Source: Actinomadura physcomitrii (lineage in GTDB: Bacteria > Actinomycetota > Actinomycetes > Streptosporangiales > Streptosporangiaceae). From it: a stretch of DNA of 64,000 nucleotides. The DNA lies in assembly GCF_008923205.2 (NCBI RefSeq), contig NZ_WBMS02000021.1, positions 62,001-126,000 on the forward strand, given 5' to 3'. This document shows, one piece after another, positions 23,790 to 32,240 of the stretch. Both the position numbers and the translations under genes were made by a program. The stretch's first letter is position 1. Each line of letters opens with the position of its first letter. The notes below the pieces were generated by a model that did no database searches, was not told the origin of the DNA, and saw only the letters and a list, made by a program, of their open reading frames with translations.

Positions 23790-23913
23790 GGGCTGAACGG
23801 TAATCGTTCGTTCAGGCCGGTCTCCGGGTTTTCACCGGGCGTCCAACCTAGCGTCACCCGTCTACGTCGCTTGCAGGTAGGTCCGGCCAGGGACACCGAA
23901 TAGAGTTGCCGCC

Positions 23914-25773
23914 ATGTGCGGAATCGTGGGGTACGTAGGCGGCCGGCCCGCCCTCGACGTCGTGGTCGACGGGCTGGCCAGGCTGGAGTACCGCGGCTAC
24001 GACTCGGCCGGGGTGGCCGTGCTGGCCGACGGGCGGCTGGGGACGGCGAAGCGCGCGGGCAAGCTCGTGAACCTGCGGGAGGCGCTCGCGGAGGAGCCGC
24101 CGCCCGCCGGGACGCTCGGCATGGGGCACACCCGCTGGGCGACCCACGGGCCGCCGAACGACCGGAACGCGCACCCGCACACCGACTGCACCGGCTCCGT
24201 CGCGGTGATCCACAACGGGATCATCGAGAACTTCGCCGAGCTGCGCGCCGAGCTGGAGGAGGCCGGCCACAAGCTGAAGTCCGACACCGACACCGAGGCC
24301 GTCGCGCACCTGCTGGAGGACGAGCTCGCGGCGGTGGACGGCAACGCCCGGGACGGCCTGGCGGAGGCGATGCGCCGGGTGTGCCGCCGGCTGGAGGGCG
24401 CGTTCACGCTGGTCGCGGTGCACGCCGGCGACGACGACCTGGTGGTCGGGGCGCGCCGCAACTCGCCGCTGGTGGTCGGGGTCGGGAAGGGCGAGAACTT
24501 CCTCGCCAGCGACGTCGCGGCGTTCATCGAGCACACCCGGGACGCGATCGAGCTGGGCCAGGACCAGATCGTCGAGCTGCGGTCGGGCGGGGTGACGGTC
24601 ACCGACTTCGAGGGCCGGCCCGCCGAGGTGACCGAGTACCACGTCGACTGGGACGTGTCGGCCGCGGAGAAGGGCGGCTACGACTACTTCATGCTCAAGG
24701 AGATCGCCGAGCAGCCGCGGGCGGTCGCCGACACGCTGCTCGGCCGGATCGGCGCGGACGGCCGGCTGCACCTGGACGAGATGCGCATCTCGGACCGGGA
24801 GCTCCGCGAGGTCGACAAGATCATCATCGTGGCGTGCGGCACCTCCTACCATGCCGGGCTGATCGCCAAGTACGCGATCGAGCACTGGGCGGGGCTGCCC
24901 TGCGAGGTGGAGCTGGCCAGCGAGTTCCGCTACCGGGACTCGATCCTGTCGCCGACGACGCTGGTCATCGCGATCTCCCAGTCCGGGGAGACGATGGACG
25001 CGCTGATGGCCGTCCGGCACGCCCGCGAGCAGCGCGCCAAGCTGCTCGGCATCTGCAACGTCAACGGCTCGACGCTGCCGCGCGAGTGCGACGGCGTGCT
25101 CTACACGCACGCCGGCCCGGAGATCGCGGTCGCCTCGACCAAGGCGTTCCTGACCCAGCTCGTCGCGGTGTACCTGATCGCGCTCTACATCGCGCAGGTG
25201 CGCGGCACCAAGTGGGGCGACGAGGTGTTCGCGATGGTGCAGCTGCTGGAGCGGATGCCGGAGAAGGTCGACAAGGTCCTGGAGACGATGGAGCCGGTCC
25301 GCGAGCTGGCCCGCTCCCTGGCGGACGAGCGGTGCGTGCTGTTCCTCGGCCGGCACGTGGGCTTCCCGGTGGCGCTGGAGGGCGCGCTGAAGCTCAAGGA
25401 GCTGGCGTACATGCACGCCGAGGGGTTCGCGGCGGGCGAGCTGAAGCACGGCCCGATCGCGCTGATCGAGAAGGGCCTGCCGGTCGTGGTGGTGGTCCCG
25501 CCGCGCGCGCGGGACGTCCTGCACGACAAGATCGTCTCGAACATCCAGGAGATCCGCGCGCGCGGTGCCCGCACCATCGTGATCGCGGAGGAGGGCGACG
25601 CGTCGGTGGAGCCGTACGCGGACACGCTGATCGGCGTCCCGGCCGTCCCGACGCTGCTGCAGCCGCTCGTGACGACCGTGCCGCTGCAGGTGTTCGCCTG
25701 CGAGCTGGCGACCGCGAAGGGCCACGACGTGGACCAGCCCCGCAACCTCGCCAAATCCGTCACGGTCGAGTAG
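23914..25773 (+). CDS. glmS: Glutamine--fructose-6-phosphate aminotransferase (isomerising)
   Basis: A 619-residue enzyme making glucosamine-6-phosphate from fructose-6-phosphate and glutamine. The N-terminal glutaminase has the catalytic Cys2 (MCGIVGYVGG) and the blocks GMGHTRWATHG and HNGIIENF. Two SIS domains follow (VACGTSYHAG, SQSGETMDAL, FLGRHVGFPVALEGALKLKE) and the end KSVTVE is the usual C-terminus in the isomerase channel. ATG 23914 is eight bases after TAGAGT (23901-23906) with no ribosome site, so the mRNA is probably leaderless. No glmS ribozyme is present upstream. Confidence 0.97.
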   Translation: MCGIVGYVGGRPALDVVVDGLARLEYRGYDSAGVAVLADGRLGTAKRAGKLVNLREALAEEPPPAGTLGMGHTRWATHGPPNDRNAHPHTDCTGSVAVIHNGIIENFAELRAELEEAGHKLKSDTDTEAVAHLLEDELAAVDGNARDGLAEAMRRVCRRLEGAFTLVAVHAGDDDLVVGARRNSPLVVGVGKGENFLASDVAAFIEHTRDAIELGQDQIVELRSGGVTVTDFEGRPAEVTEYHVDWDVSAAEKGGYDYFMLKEIAEQPRAVADTLLGRIGADGRLHLDEMRISDRELREVDKIIIVACGTSYHAGLIAKYAIEHWAGLPCEVELASEFRYRDSILSPTTLVIAISQSGETMDALMAVRHAREQRAKLLGICNVNGSTLPRECDGVLYTHAGPEIAVASTKAFLTQLVAVYLIALYIAQVRGTKWGDEVFAMVQLLERMPEKVDKVLETMEPVRELARSLADERCVLFLGRHVGFPVALEGALKLKELAYMHAEGFAAGELKHGPIALIEKGLPVVVVVPPRARDVLHDKIVSNIQEIRARGARTIVIAEEGDASVEPYADTLIGVPAVPTLLQPLVTTVPLQVFACELATAKGHDVDQPRNLAKSVTVE

Positions 25774-25902
25774 CCGCCGCCGGCAGGGCGGGGGAGGCGA
25801 GCGCCTCCTCCGCCCTTTTCCTCGTGCCGCCGGGGCGCCTCCCGGGCACGGGGGCGCGCGGCGATTTCCCGGCCGAAATGAGAATCTCAGTAAATGCAAG
25901 TT

Positions 25903-26109
25903 TCAGTGCAAGTCGAAGGCTCCCTGTCGGACGGCCGCGACGAACCGGCGCCATTCTCGCGGGGCGAAGTCCAGGCGCGAATCGTCGGTCGCACCGTCCC
26001 GTACGGAGACGATTCCATCGTCTCGTCCCGCCACTTCGACGCACGTGCTGTTCGCCCCGCAACGGGTGCTCTTCCTCCAGCGGGGGGACGGCGTGGCATG
26101 GAAACTCAT
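25903..26109 (-). CDS. DUF397 protein
   Basis: A 68-residue protein with the DUF397 pattern WRKSTRCGANSTCVEVA, VSVRDGATDD, and FAPREWRRFVAAVRQGAFD. DUF397 genes accompany XRE/DUF5753 regulators in actinomycetes (as in the whiJ/abaA-type loci of Streptomyces) and may act as their partners or antitoxin-like controllers. GGGAG lies about seven bases before ATG 26109. It is the second of two DUF397 genes here and is 204 bases beyond the first. Confidence 0.8.
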   Translation of the reverse strand: MSFHATPSPRWRKSTRCGANSTCVEVAGRDDGIVSVRDGATDDSRLDFAPREWRRFVAAVRQGAFDLH

Positions 26110-26313
26110 CCTGGCTCCCGAATCGGAGACGCATTCTGCTCACGGCGGCGCTGCCGATGCCAAGAACAAGGTAACAAGATTCGCTCGAAATGCCGATGAT
26201 CAGCGGTGCCGGCACGGGCGGCGGCGGGGGGACGCGGGCGGCTCGGACGGCACGGAGACGGCCCGCCCCGGCGTACGCCGACGCGGGCCCTCGATCTTCT
26301 CCCGGAACCCCGG

Positions 26314-26556
26314 TCAGCGGGCCAGGTCGAACCGGCCGGCCTTCGCGGCGGCCGCGAACGCCCGCCACTCGGCGGCGGAGAACCTCAGCACGGGGCCGGT
26401 GTCGCCGTCGTAGGCGTCGCGCGCGGCGACCGCGCCGCCGCGCAGGCTCCCGACCTCCACGCAGGCGCCGTTGCCCGCGCAGCGGGCGCTCTTGCGCCAG
26501 CCGGTCGCGCCGGCCGCGGATGCGATGGTTTCGCTGCTCATTTCGAACGAGGACAC
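26314..26556 (-). CDS. DUF397 protein next to XRE/DUF5753 regulator
   Basis: An 80-residue DUF397 protein: GWRKSARCAGNGACVEVGSL, VAARDAYDGD, FSAAEWRAFAAAAKAGRFD. GTG 26556 was chosen because AGGAAAGG precedes it at a good distance; ATG 26541 lacks a ribosome site. It begins 40 bases after the stop of the XRE gene on the same strand, so the two are co-transcribed and likely work together. Confidence 0.85.
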   Translation of the reverse strand: MSSFEMSSETIASAAGATGWRKSARCAGNGACVEVGSLRGGAVAARDAYDGDTGPVLRFSAAEWRAFAAAAKAGRFDLAR

Positions 26557-26596
26557 GCGTTGGCCTTTCCTGGTTTATGCACCGCACCAGGCGGTG

Positions 26597-27460
26597 TCAA
26601 CGCCAGACGGCTCGTGCTCGCGCGATCAATTCGACGGACTCGGCGCTGCCGAGTGCGACCCGTGCCATTCCCTCGAAGGCGAGCCGATACATGTGCGTGA
26701 TCTTCTCGTCGATGAGCTGGCTGACCGTGAGACTTTCCGTGTGAACGATGTCCGGAAAGACGACGTCGTGAACCGGGTCGAACTCCAGCAACTGGAAGGA
26801 CGCCTCCATGAGAGGATGGGCGACCCCCAGCCGCATGATGCGCAGAGTCACATTCGGCAATTCGGCGATCGCGCGGAGATGGTCGAGCTGGGCTCGCATC
26901 ACCGCGGGGTCGCCGACGAGGCGCTGCAGCACGGACTCGTCCAGCAGGACGGTGTATTCGACAGGTTCTGCTCTGTGCAGGATTCCCTGGCGACGCATCC
27001 GCACCTCGACCCTGCGGTCGATCTCCCGCGGCGGGACGGTGTCGAAAAGATGCAGCCCGGAGATCGTCGCGCGCGCGTACGCCTCGGTTTGCAGGAGGCC
27101 CGGCACGATGTAGGTCTCCCATTGCGTGATCTTGTTCGCTTCGTCTTCCAGTGCGATCAGTGCGGAGTAGCCGCCGGGAAGCTCCCGGTACCCCTCCCAC
27201 CAGCCCTTTTCGGCAGCATCGTGTGCAAGGGCGATCAGCTCGGATCGGTGGGATTCGGGGATGGCGTAGAGGTCGATGAGCGCATGGATGTCGTCGATCT
27301 TCGCGCCGGTACGCGCGTTCTCCAGCCGGCTCACCTTGGCGGTCGACCAGGCCAGCCGCTCGGCGACATCGTCTCCGGTGAGTCCCTTCTGTTCCCTGAG
27401 CCGCCGGAGTTCGGCGGCGAGCCGGCGCTGCCGGACGGTCGGGCCACGGAACGGACTCAT
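26597..27460 (-). CDS. XRE family regulator with DUF5753 domain
   Basis: A 287-residue regulator. The N-terminal helix-turn-helix (about 10-65) contains LRRLREQKGLTGDDVAERLA and WSTAKVSRLENAR. The rest is a DUF5753 domain with the typical WETYIVPGLLQTEAYARA, EYTVLLDESVLQR and NVTLRIMRLG. ATG 27460 gives the standard MSPFRGPTVRQRRLAAELRR start; the frame is open to 27685 without similarity. Genes of this kind occur in many copies in actinomycetes, often controlling development or secondary metabolism together with a DUF397 partner. Confidence 0.9.
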   Translation of the reverse strand: MSPFRGPTVRQRRLAAELRRLREQKGLTGDDVAERLAWSTAKVSRLENARTGAKIDDIHALIDLYAIPESHRSELIALAHDAAEKGWWEGYRELPGGYSALIALEDEANKITQWETYIVPGLLQTEAYARATISGLHLFDTVPPREIDRRVEVRMRRQGILHRAEPVEYTVLLDESVLQRLVGDPAVMRAQLDHLRAIAELPNVTLRIMRLGVAHPLMEASFQLLEFDPVHDVVFPDIVHTESLTVSQLIDEKITHMYRLAFEGMARVALGSAESVELIARARAVWR

Positions 27461-27786
27461 GTCCCCGGACGCACCGCGAGACGCGACCACCGTTTCCGAC
27501 CCCCTTCTCGTCCGGGGAGCGGCCCCGTCGCAGTGTGTCGCATCGGGACCGTCCGGCGCTGCACGTTGGCTGATCATTTTACGGGTTTTTCCGCGCTCGC
27601 GCCGCACTGCAACTCCCGTGAAATCACACGGTAACTCACCTTTCGTACAGCGCACCATGAACCGGGCCCGGACGGTCCGCGCCATTGCGGCGCGGATTGG
27701 ACAACGGCTCCGGCCGGTTACGGGAGGGCGGGGCGTGGCAGGCTAAGTCATGTGATCGTCGGGACGGCGCGCAGGGGGAGCAGCGG

Positions 27787-29259
27787 ATGAGGTACGCGCA
27801 CGAGGTCGGCAAGGTCAGGGCGGCAGAGCAAGCGCTCATGGCGCGGCTGCCCGACGGCGCCCTGATGCAGCGCGCCGCCGCCGGGCTCGCCTCGGTCTGC
27901 GCCCGCGTCCTGCCCGCCGTCTACGGGGCCCGCGTCGTCCTGCTGGTCGGCGGCGGCGACAACGGCGGCGACGCCCTGTACGCCGGCGCCCGGCTGGCCC
28001 GCCGCGGCGCGCGCGTCCGGGCCGTCCAGGCCGGCTCCAAGATCCACGAGGGCGGGCTCGCCGCGCTGCGCGCCGCCGGCGGCCGCCTCCTCGGCGGCGA
28101 CCCCGCGGACGCCGTCGCCGGCGCCGACCTCATCGTCGACGGCCTCACCGGCATCGGCGGCACCGGCGCCCTGCGCGACCCGCACGCCCGCCTCGCCGCC
28201 CTCGCGTCCGCGGCGACCGGCACCGTCGTCGCCTGCGACGTCCCGAGCGGCGTCGACGCCGGCACCGGGCGCGTCGAGGGCGAGGCCGTCCACGCCGACA
28301 TCACCGTCACCTTCGGCACCCACAAGCCCGGCCTGCTCATCGACCCCGGCGCGGCCCGCTGCGGCGTGGTCGAACTCGTCGACATCGGCCTCGGCGACGA
28401 CCTCCCCGACCCCGACGTGGTCGCCGCCCGGCCCGCCGACGTCCGCCCGCCCGAACCCGGCCCCGAGTCCGACAAGTACCGGCGCGGCGTCGTCGGCATC
28501 CTCGCCGGCGGCGACGAGTACACCGGCGCGGCCGTCCTCAGCACCGGCGGCGCCGTGCACGGCGGCGCCGGGATGGTCCGCTTCGCCTCCGTGGCGCACC
28601 CCGTCGAACTCGTCCGGCAGCGCTGGCCCGAGGTCGTCACCACCGTGCTCGAGCCCGGCCCGCACGACCCGAAGGTCCTCGAACGCGTCGGGCGCGTCCA
28701 GGCCTGGGTCGCCGGCCCCGGCCTCGGCACCGGCGACGCCGCCGAGTCGCTGCTGGCCGCCGTCCTGGCCACCGACCTGCCCGTCCTCGTCGACGCCGAC
28801 GGCCTCACCGTCCTCGCCCGCCGCCGCGGCCTGCTGCTGCGGCCCGCGCCGACCGTCCTCACCCCGCACGCCGGCGAGCTGTCCCGCCTCCTCGGCGTCC
28901 CCCGCGAGGACATCGAGGCCCGCCGGCTGGAGCACGTCCGCCGCGCCGCCGCCGAACTGTCCGCGACGGTCCTGCTCAAGGGCTCGACGACGCTGGTCGC
29001 CGAACAGGACCGCCCCGTCCGGGTGAACCCGACCGGCACCCCCCGGCTCGCCACCGCCGGCACCGGCGACGTCCTGTCCGGCCTGATCGGCGCGCTGCTC
29101 GCCGGGGGCATGCCCGCCCTGGACGCCGCCGCCTCCGGCGCCTACCTGCACGGCCTCGCCGCCCGCCTCGCCTCCGCGCCCCACCCGTCCGTTGCCGAGG
29201 CCCCCATCAGCGCCTACGACGTCATCACCGCCCTCCCCGACGCCTTCCGGAGCCTCTGA
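27787..29259 (+). CDS. nnr: Bifunctional NAD(P)H-hydrate epimerase / ADP-dependent dehydratase
   Basis: A 490-residue metabolite-repair enzyme. The N-terminal epimerase (about 1-205) has GGGDNGGDALYAGARLA and CDVPSGVDAGTG; the C-terminal ribokinase-fold dehydratase (about 225-490) has GAVHGGAGMVRFAS, VAGPGLG, LTPHAGELSRLLGVP, and TPRLATAGTGDVLSGLIGAL with the catalytic Asp. Together they repair hydrated NADH and NADPH. ATG 27787 follows AGGGGGAG by about seven bases. It precedes alr, an order kept in other actinobacteria. Confidence 0.95.
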   Translation: MRYAHEVGKVRAAEQALMARLPDGALMQRAAAGLASVCARVLPAVYGARVVLLVGGGDNGGDALYAGARLARRGARVRAVQAGSKIHEGGLAALRAAGGRLLGGDPADAVAGADLIVDGLTGIGGTGALRDPHARLAALASAATGTVVACDVPSGVDAGTGRVEGEAVHADITVTFGTHKPGLLIDPGAARCGVVELVDIGLGDDLPDPDVVAARPADVRPPEPGPESDKYRRGVVGILAGGDEYTGAAVLSTGGAVHGGAGMVRFASVAHPVELVRQRWPEVVTTVLEPGPHDPKVLERVGRVQAWVAGPGLGTGDAAESLLAAVLATDLPVLVDADGLTVLARRRGLLLRPAPTVLTPHAGELSRLLGVPREDIEARRLEHVRRAAAELSATVLLKGSTTLVAEQDRPVRVNPTGTPRLATAGTGDVLSGLIGALLAGGMPALDAAASGAYLHGLAARLASAPHPSVAEAPISAYDVITALPDAFRSL

Positions 29260-29397
29260 ACCCCGCCTCCGCGTTGAACCGGGTGCGGGCGAGGTGCGTC
29301 AAATCGGGCAAAGGGCGCACGGGGGTGGGCCCTCCGGGGGACGGGGCCCGCCCGGGATGCTTCGGGCATGGCGCCGGGAACGGCACACTGGGTAACC

Positions 29398-30537
29398 ATG
29401 AGGGTTCCTGCGGAGGCGCGCGTCGATCTGGACGCCATTGCCGCGAACGTCGGGCTGCTGCGCGAGCGCGCGGGCGGCGCCGAGGTGATGGCGATGGTGA
29501 AGGCCGAGGCGTACGGGCACGGCCTGGTGGAGGCGGGGCGCGCGGCGCTGGCCGGCGGCGCGACATGGCTGGGCGTGGCGAAGCTCGCGGAGGCGCTGGC
29601 GCTGCGGGACGCGGGCGTGGACGTCCGGACGCTGGTGTGCCTGGCCGTGCCGGGCGAGCCGTTCGAGCAGGCCGTGGCGCGCGGCGTCGACCTCACCGTG
29701 GGCGCGCCGTGGCTGGTGGACGAGCTGGTCCGGGCGGCGGAGGAGGCGGGGCGCCCGGCGCGGGTGCATCTGAAGGCCGACACGGGCATGACGCGGGGTG
29801 GCGCGCGCGGGCAGGACTGGCACGACCTGGTGGACGCGGCGCTGAAGGCGGAGGCGGCCGGGCACCTGCGGGTGGTGGGCGTGATGTCGCACTTCGCCTG
29901 CGCGGACGAGCCGGGTCATCCGTCGATCGGCACCCAGATCGGGGCGTTCACCGAGATGGTGGAGCACGCGGAGAAGGCGGGCGCGCGGCTGGAGGTCCGG
30001 CATCTGGCGAACTCGGCGGCCGCGCTGACGCTGCCGGAGGCGCGCTTCGACGTCGTCCGGCCGGGCATCGCGACCTACGGGCTCACGCCGGTGCCGTCCC
30101 TCGGCACCTTCGGGCTGCGGCCCGCGATGACGCTGGTCGCGGACGCGGCGCTGGTCAAGCGGGTTCCGGCGGGCAGCGGCGTGTCCTACGGTTACACCTA
30201 CTTCACCGCGCGGGAGACGAACCTCGCGGTGGTGCCCGCCGGGTACGGGGACGGCATCCCGCGGCACGGGTCGAACGTGCTGGAGGTCCTCGCGGCGGGC
30301 CGCCGCCGGACGATCGCCGGACGGGTCTGCATGGACCAGTTCGTCATCGACCTCGGCGACGACGAGCTGGCGCCGGGGGAGGAGATCGTGCTGTTCGGGC
30401 CGGGCGACCGGGGCGAGCCGACCGCGCAGGAGTGGGCGGAGGCGCTCGGCACGATCTCGTATGAGATCGTCACCCGCATCGGGTCCCGGGTGCCGAGGAC
30501 GTACCGGGGACGGACCAGGGGCGGCAAGGGGGCGTGA
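29398..30537 (+). CDS. alr: Alanine racemase
   Basis: A 379-residue PLP enzyme that makes D-alanine for peptidoglycan. The PLP Lys35 is in MAMVKAEAYGHG, the second catalytic residue Tyr264 in GVSYGYTYF, with CMDQFVIDLGD near 308 and the end AYEIVTRI-like SYEIVTRIGSRVPR. ATG 29398 was preferred over ATG 29368 because it begins directly with the conserved strand (EARVDLDAIAANV). The stop overlaps the start of the alpha/beta hydrolase gene. Confidence 0.96.
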   Translation: MRVPAEARVDLDAIAANVGLLRERAGGAEVMAMVKAEAYGHGLVEAGRAALAGGATWLGVAKLAEALALRDAGVDVRTLVCLAVPGEPFEQAVARGVDLTVGAPWLVDELVRAAEEAGRPARVHLKADTGMTRGGARGQDWHDLVDAALKAEAAGHLRVVGVMSHFACADEPGHPSIGTQIGAFTEMVEHAEKAGARLEVRHLANSAAALTLPEARFDVVRPGIATYGLTPVPSLGTFGLRPAMTLVADAALVKRVPAGSGVSYGYTYFTARETNLAVVPAGYGDGIPRHGSNVLEVLAAGRRRTIAGRVCMDQFVIDLGDDELAPGEEIVLFGPGDRGEPTAQEWAEALGTISYEIVTRIGSRVPRTYRGRTRGGKGA

Positions 30538-31622
30538 GCGTGGACGCTAGGAGCAGGCGGCGGATCGGCGTCGCCGGGGTCGTCGCGGGCGTCGGCGCGG
30601 CCGGGGTGGGCGCGGCGGTGGGGCTGCGGCGCCTCGCGGTCGGCCGGGTGCGGCTGCGTCCCGACCCGGACGCGGGCGAGCCGTTCGGCGAGCTGCGCGG
30701 CCGGGAGCTGGCCGTCCGCGCCTCCGACGGCCTGGAGCTGCACGCCGAGGTGGACGGCCCGGACGACGCCGGGCTCACGGTCGTGTTCTGCCACGGCTAC
30801 TGCCTGAACCGCGACTCGTGGCACTACCAGCGCCGCGACCTGCGCGGACGGCTGCGGACGGTGTTCTGGGACCAGCGCAGCCACGGCCGGTCGGGGCGCA
30901 GCGACCCGGCGAGCGCGACGATCGAGCAGACCGGCGAGGACCTGTACGCGGTGCTGGAGGCGGCGGCGCCGCGGGGGCCGGTGATCCTCGCCGGGCACTC
31001 GATGGGCGGCATGTCGATCATGGCGCTGGCGGACGCGCATCCGGAGCTGTTCGGCCCGCGGGTCGTCGGCGTCGCGCTGGTGAACACCTCCTGCGGCGAC
31101 CTGGCGGAGATGACGCTGGGGCTGCCGATGCTGCTGGCGAAGGTCGTCCGGCCGCTGGCGCCGCGGACGCTGCGGGGCCTCGGGCGGCGCGCCGACCTGG
31201 TGGACCGGGCGCGGGGGCTGGGCGCCGACCTGGCGTTCGTCGTGACCAGGCGGATGGCGTTCGCCGACAAGCACGTCAGCCCGACGGTGGTGGACTTCCT
31301 GGAGCAGATGATCAGGGCGACGCCGATCGACGTGATCGCGGAGTTCTATCCGGCGCTGATGGTGCACGACAAGCTGGACGCGCTGGAGACGCTGGGCCGG
31401 GTGCCGGCGCTGGTGCTGGTGGGCGGCCGGGACCGGCTGACCCCGCCGGAGCACGGCCGCCGCATCGCGGCCGCGCTGCCGGACGCCGAGCTGGTGGAGG
31501 TGGAGGAGGCCGGGCACGTGCTGCCGCTGGAGTACCCGGGCGTGGTGACCGGCGGGCTGCGGCGGCTCGTCGAGCGCGTCCGTCCCGGCTTCGGTGAGGA
31601 CGAGGAGGAGCGCACGGCGTGA
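30534..31622 (+). CDS. Alpha/beta hydrolase with N-terminal hydrophobic segment
   Basis: A 362-residue alpha/beta hydrolase. The nucleophile elbow GHSMGGMS puts the catalytic Ser at 156; the oxyanion HGYCLNRDSW follows strand 3, Asp is expected in GGRDRLTPP and His in EEAGHVLPLEYP. The N-terminus has a Gly/Ala/Val-rich hydrophobic stretch (15-35) preceded by Arg residues, so it may be membrane-bound. It overlaps alr (GTGA) and precedes tsaE, an arrangement seen in other actinomycetes. The substrate is unknown; similarity is closest to lipase/esterase-type hydrolases. Confidence 0.85.
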   Translation: MSVDARSRRRIGVAGVVAGVGAAGVGAAVGLRRLAVGRVRLRPDPDAGEPFGELRGRELAVRASDGLELHAEVDGPDDAGLTVVFCHGYCLNRDSWHYQRRDLRGRLRTVFWDQRSHGRSGRSDPASATIEQTGEDLYAVLEAAAPRGPVILAGHSMGGMSIMALADAHPELFGPRVVGVALVNTSCGDLAEMTLGLPMLLAKVVRPLAPRTLRGLGRRADLVDRARGLGADLAFVVTRRMAFADKHVSPTVVDFLEQMIRATPIDVIAEFYPALMVHDKLDALETLGRVPALVLVGGRDRLTPPEHGRRIAAALPDAELVEVEEAGHVLPLEYPGVVTGGLRRLVERVRPGFGEDEEERTA

Positions 31623-31644
31623 ACGGCGTGGCAGTGTGAGCGGC

Positions 31645-32106
31645 ATGGTGGTGACCGTCCCGACCGACCGGGACATGCGGGAGCTGGGGGTCCGGCTGGC
31701 CGGGCTGCTGCGGGCCGGGGACCTGCTGGTGATGACGGGGCCGCTCGGCGCGGGCAAGACGACGCTGGCGCAGGGGATCGGGGAGGGCCTGAAGGTCCGC
31801 GGCCCGATCACCTCGCCGACGTTCGTGATCGCGCGGGTGCATCCGTCGCTGGCGGGCGGGCCGGCGCTGGTGCACGTGGACGCCTACCGGCTGGGCGGCT
31901 CCGCCGAGCTGGACGATCTCGATCTGGACGCCTCGCTGGCGGAATCGGTGACGATCGTGGAATGGGGAGAAGGGCTCGCGGAGGGCCTCGCCGACGACCG
32001 GCTCGAAGTGATCATTTCGCGGGGGGACGAGCCGGGCGAGTCGCGCGTAGTAAGGATCGAAGGGGTAGGTGATCGCTGGCGCGACCTGCCCGCCGACCTG
32101 GTCTGA
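31645..32106 (+). CDS. tsaE: tRNA threonylcarbamoyladenosine biosynthesis ATPase TsaE
   Basis: A 153-residue P-loop ATPase that drives the TsaB-TsaD complex making t6A at position 37 of ANN-decoding tRNAs. Walker A GPLGAGKTT is at 32-40, then the switch PITSPTFVIARVH and the block HVDAYRLGG and IVEWGEGLAEG. Start is uncertain between GTG 31636 and ATG 31645; neither has a strong ribosome site and the gene likely depends on coupling with the upstream hydrolase. Its partners tsaB, rimI and tsaD are 1.7 kb downstream, beyond an inserted gene. Confidence 0.93.
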   Translation: MVVTVPTDRDMRELGVRLAGLLRAGDLLVMTGPLGAGKTTLAQGIGEGLKVRGPITSPTFVIARVHPSLAGGPALVHVDAYRLGGSAELDDLDLDASLAESVTIVEWGEGLAEGLADDRLEVIISRGDEPGESRVVRIEGVGDRWRDLPADLV

Positions 32107-32240
32107 GAAGGATCAGAGATCTTCCCCGAATTCGGTAAGTGCTCCCGGACCACTTTGCTGTGAGATGTCGTACTCTTTGCCGGAACGAACCTCACCTTCA
32201 CGACATATCAGAGATTTCCTCACAGCAGGAGTGGGATCCG

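Noticed and set aside
23790..23913. glmS ribozyme upstream of glmS
   Set aside because: The space to coaA is too short and lacks the conserved ribozyme core; a -10 box lies eight bases before the start codon instead.
23916..26174. A 752-codon open frame overlapping glmS
   Set aside because: Shadow of glmS in another frame, Arg/Gly/Ala-rich without any domain.
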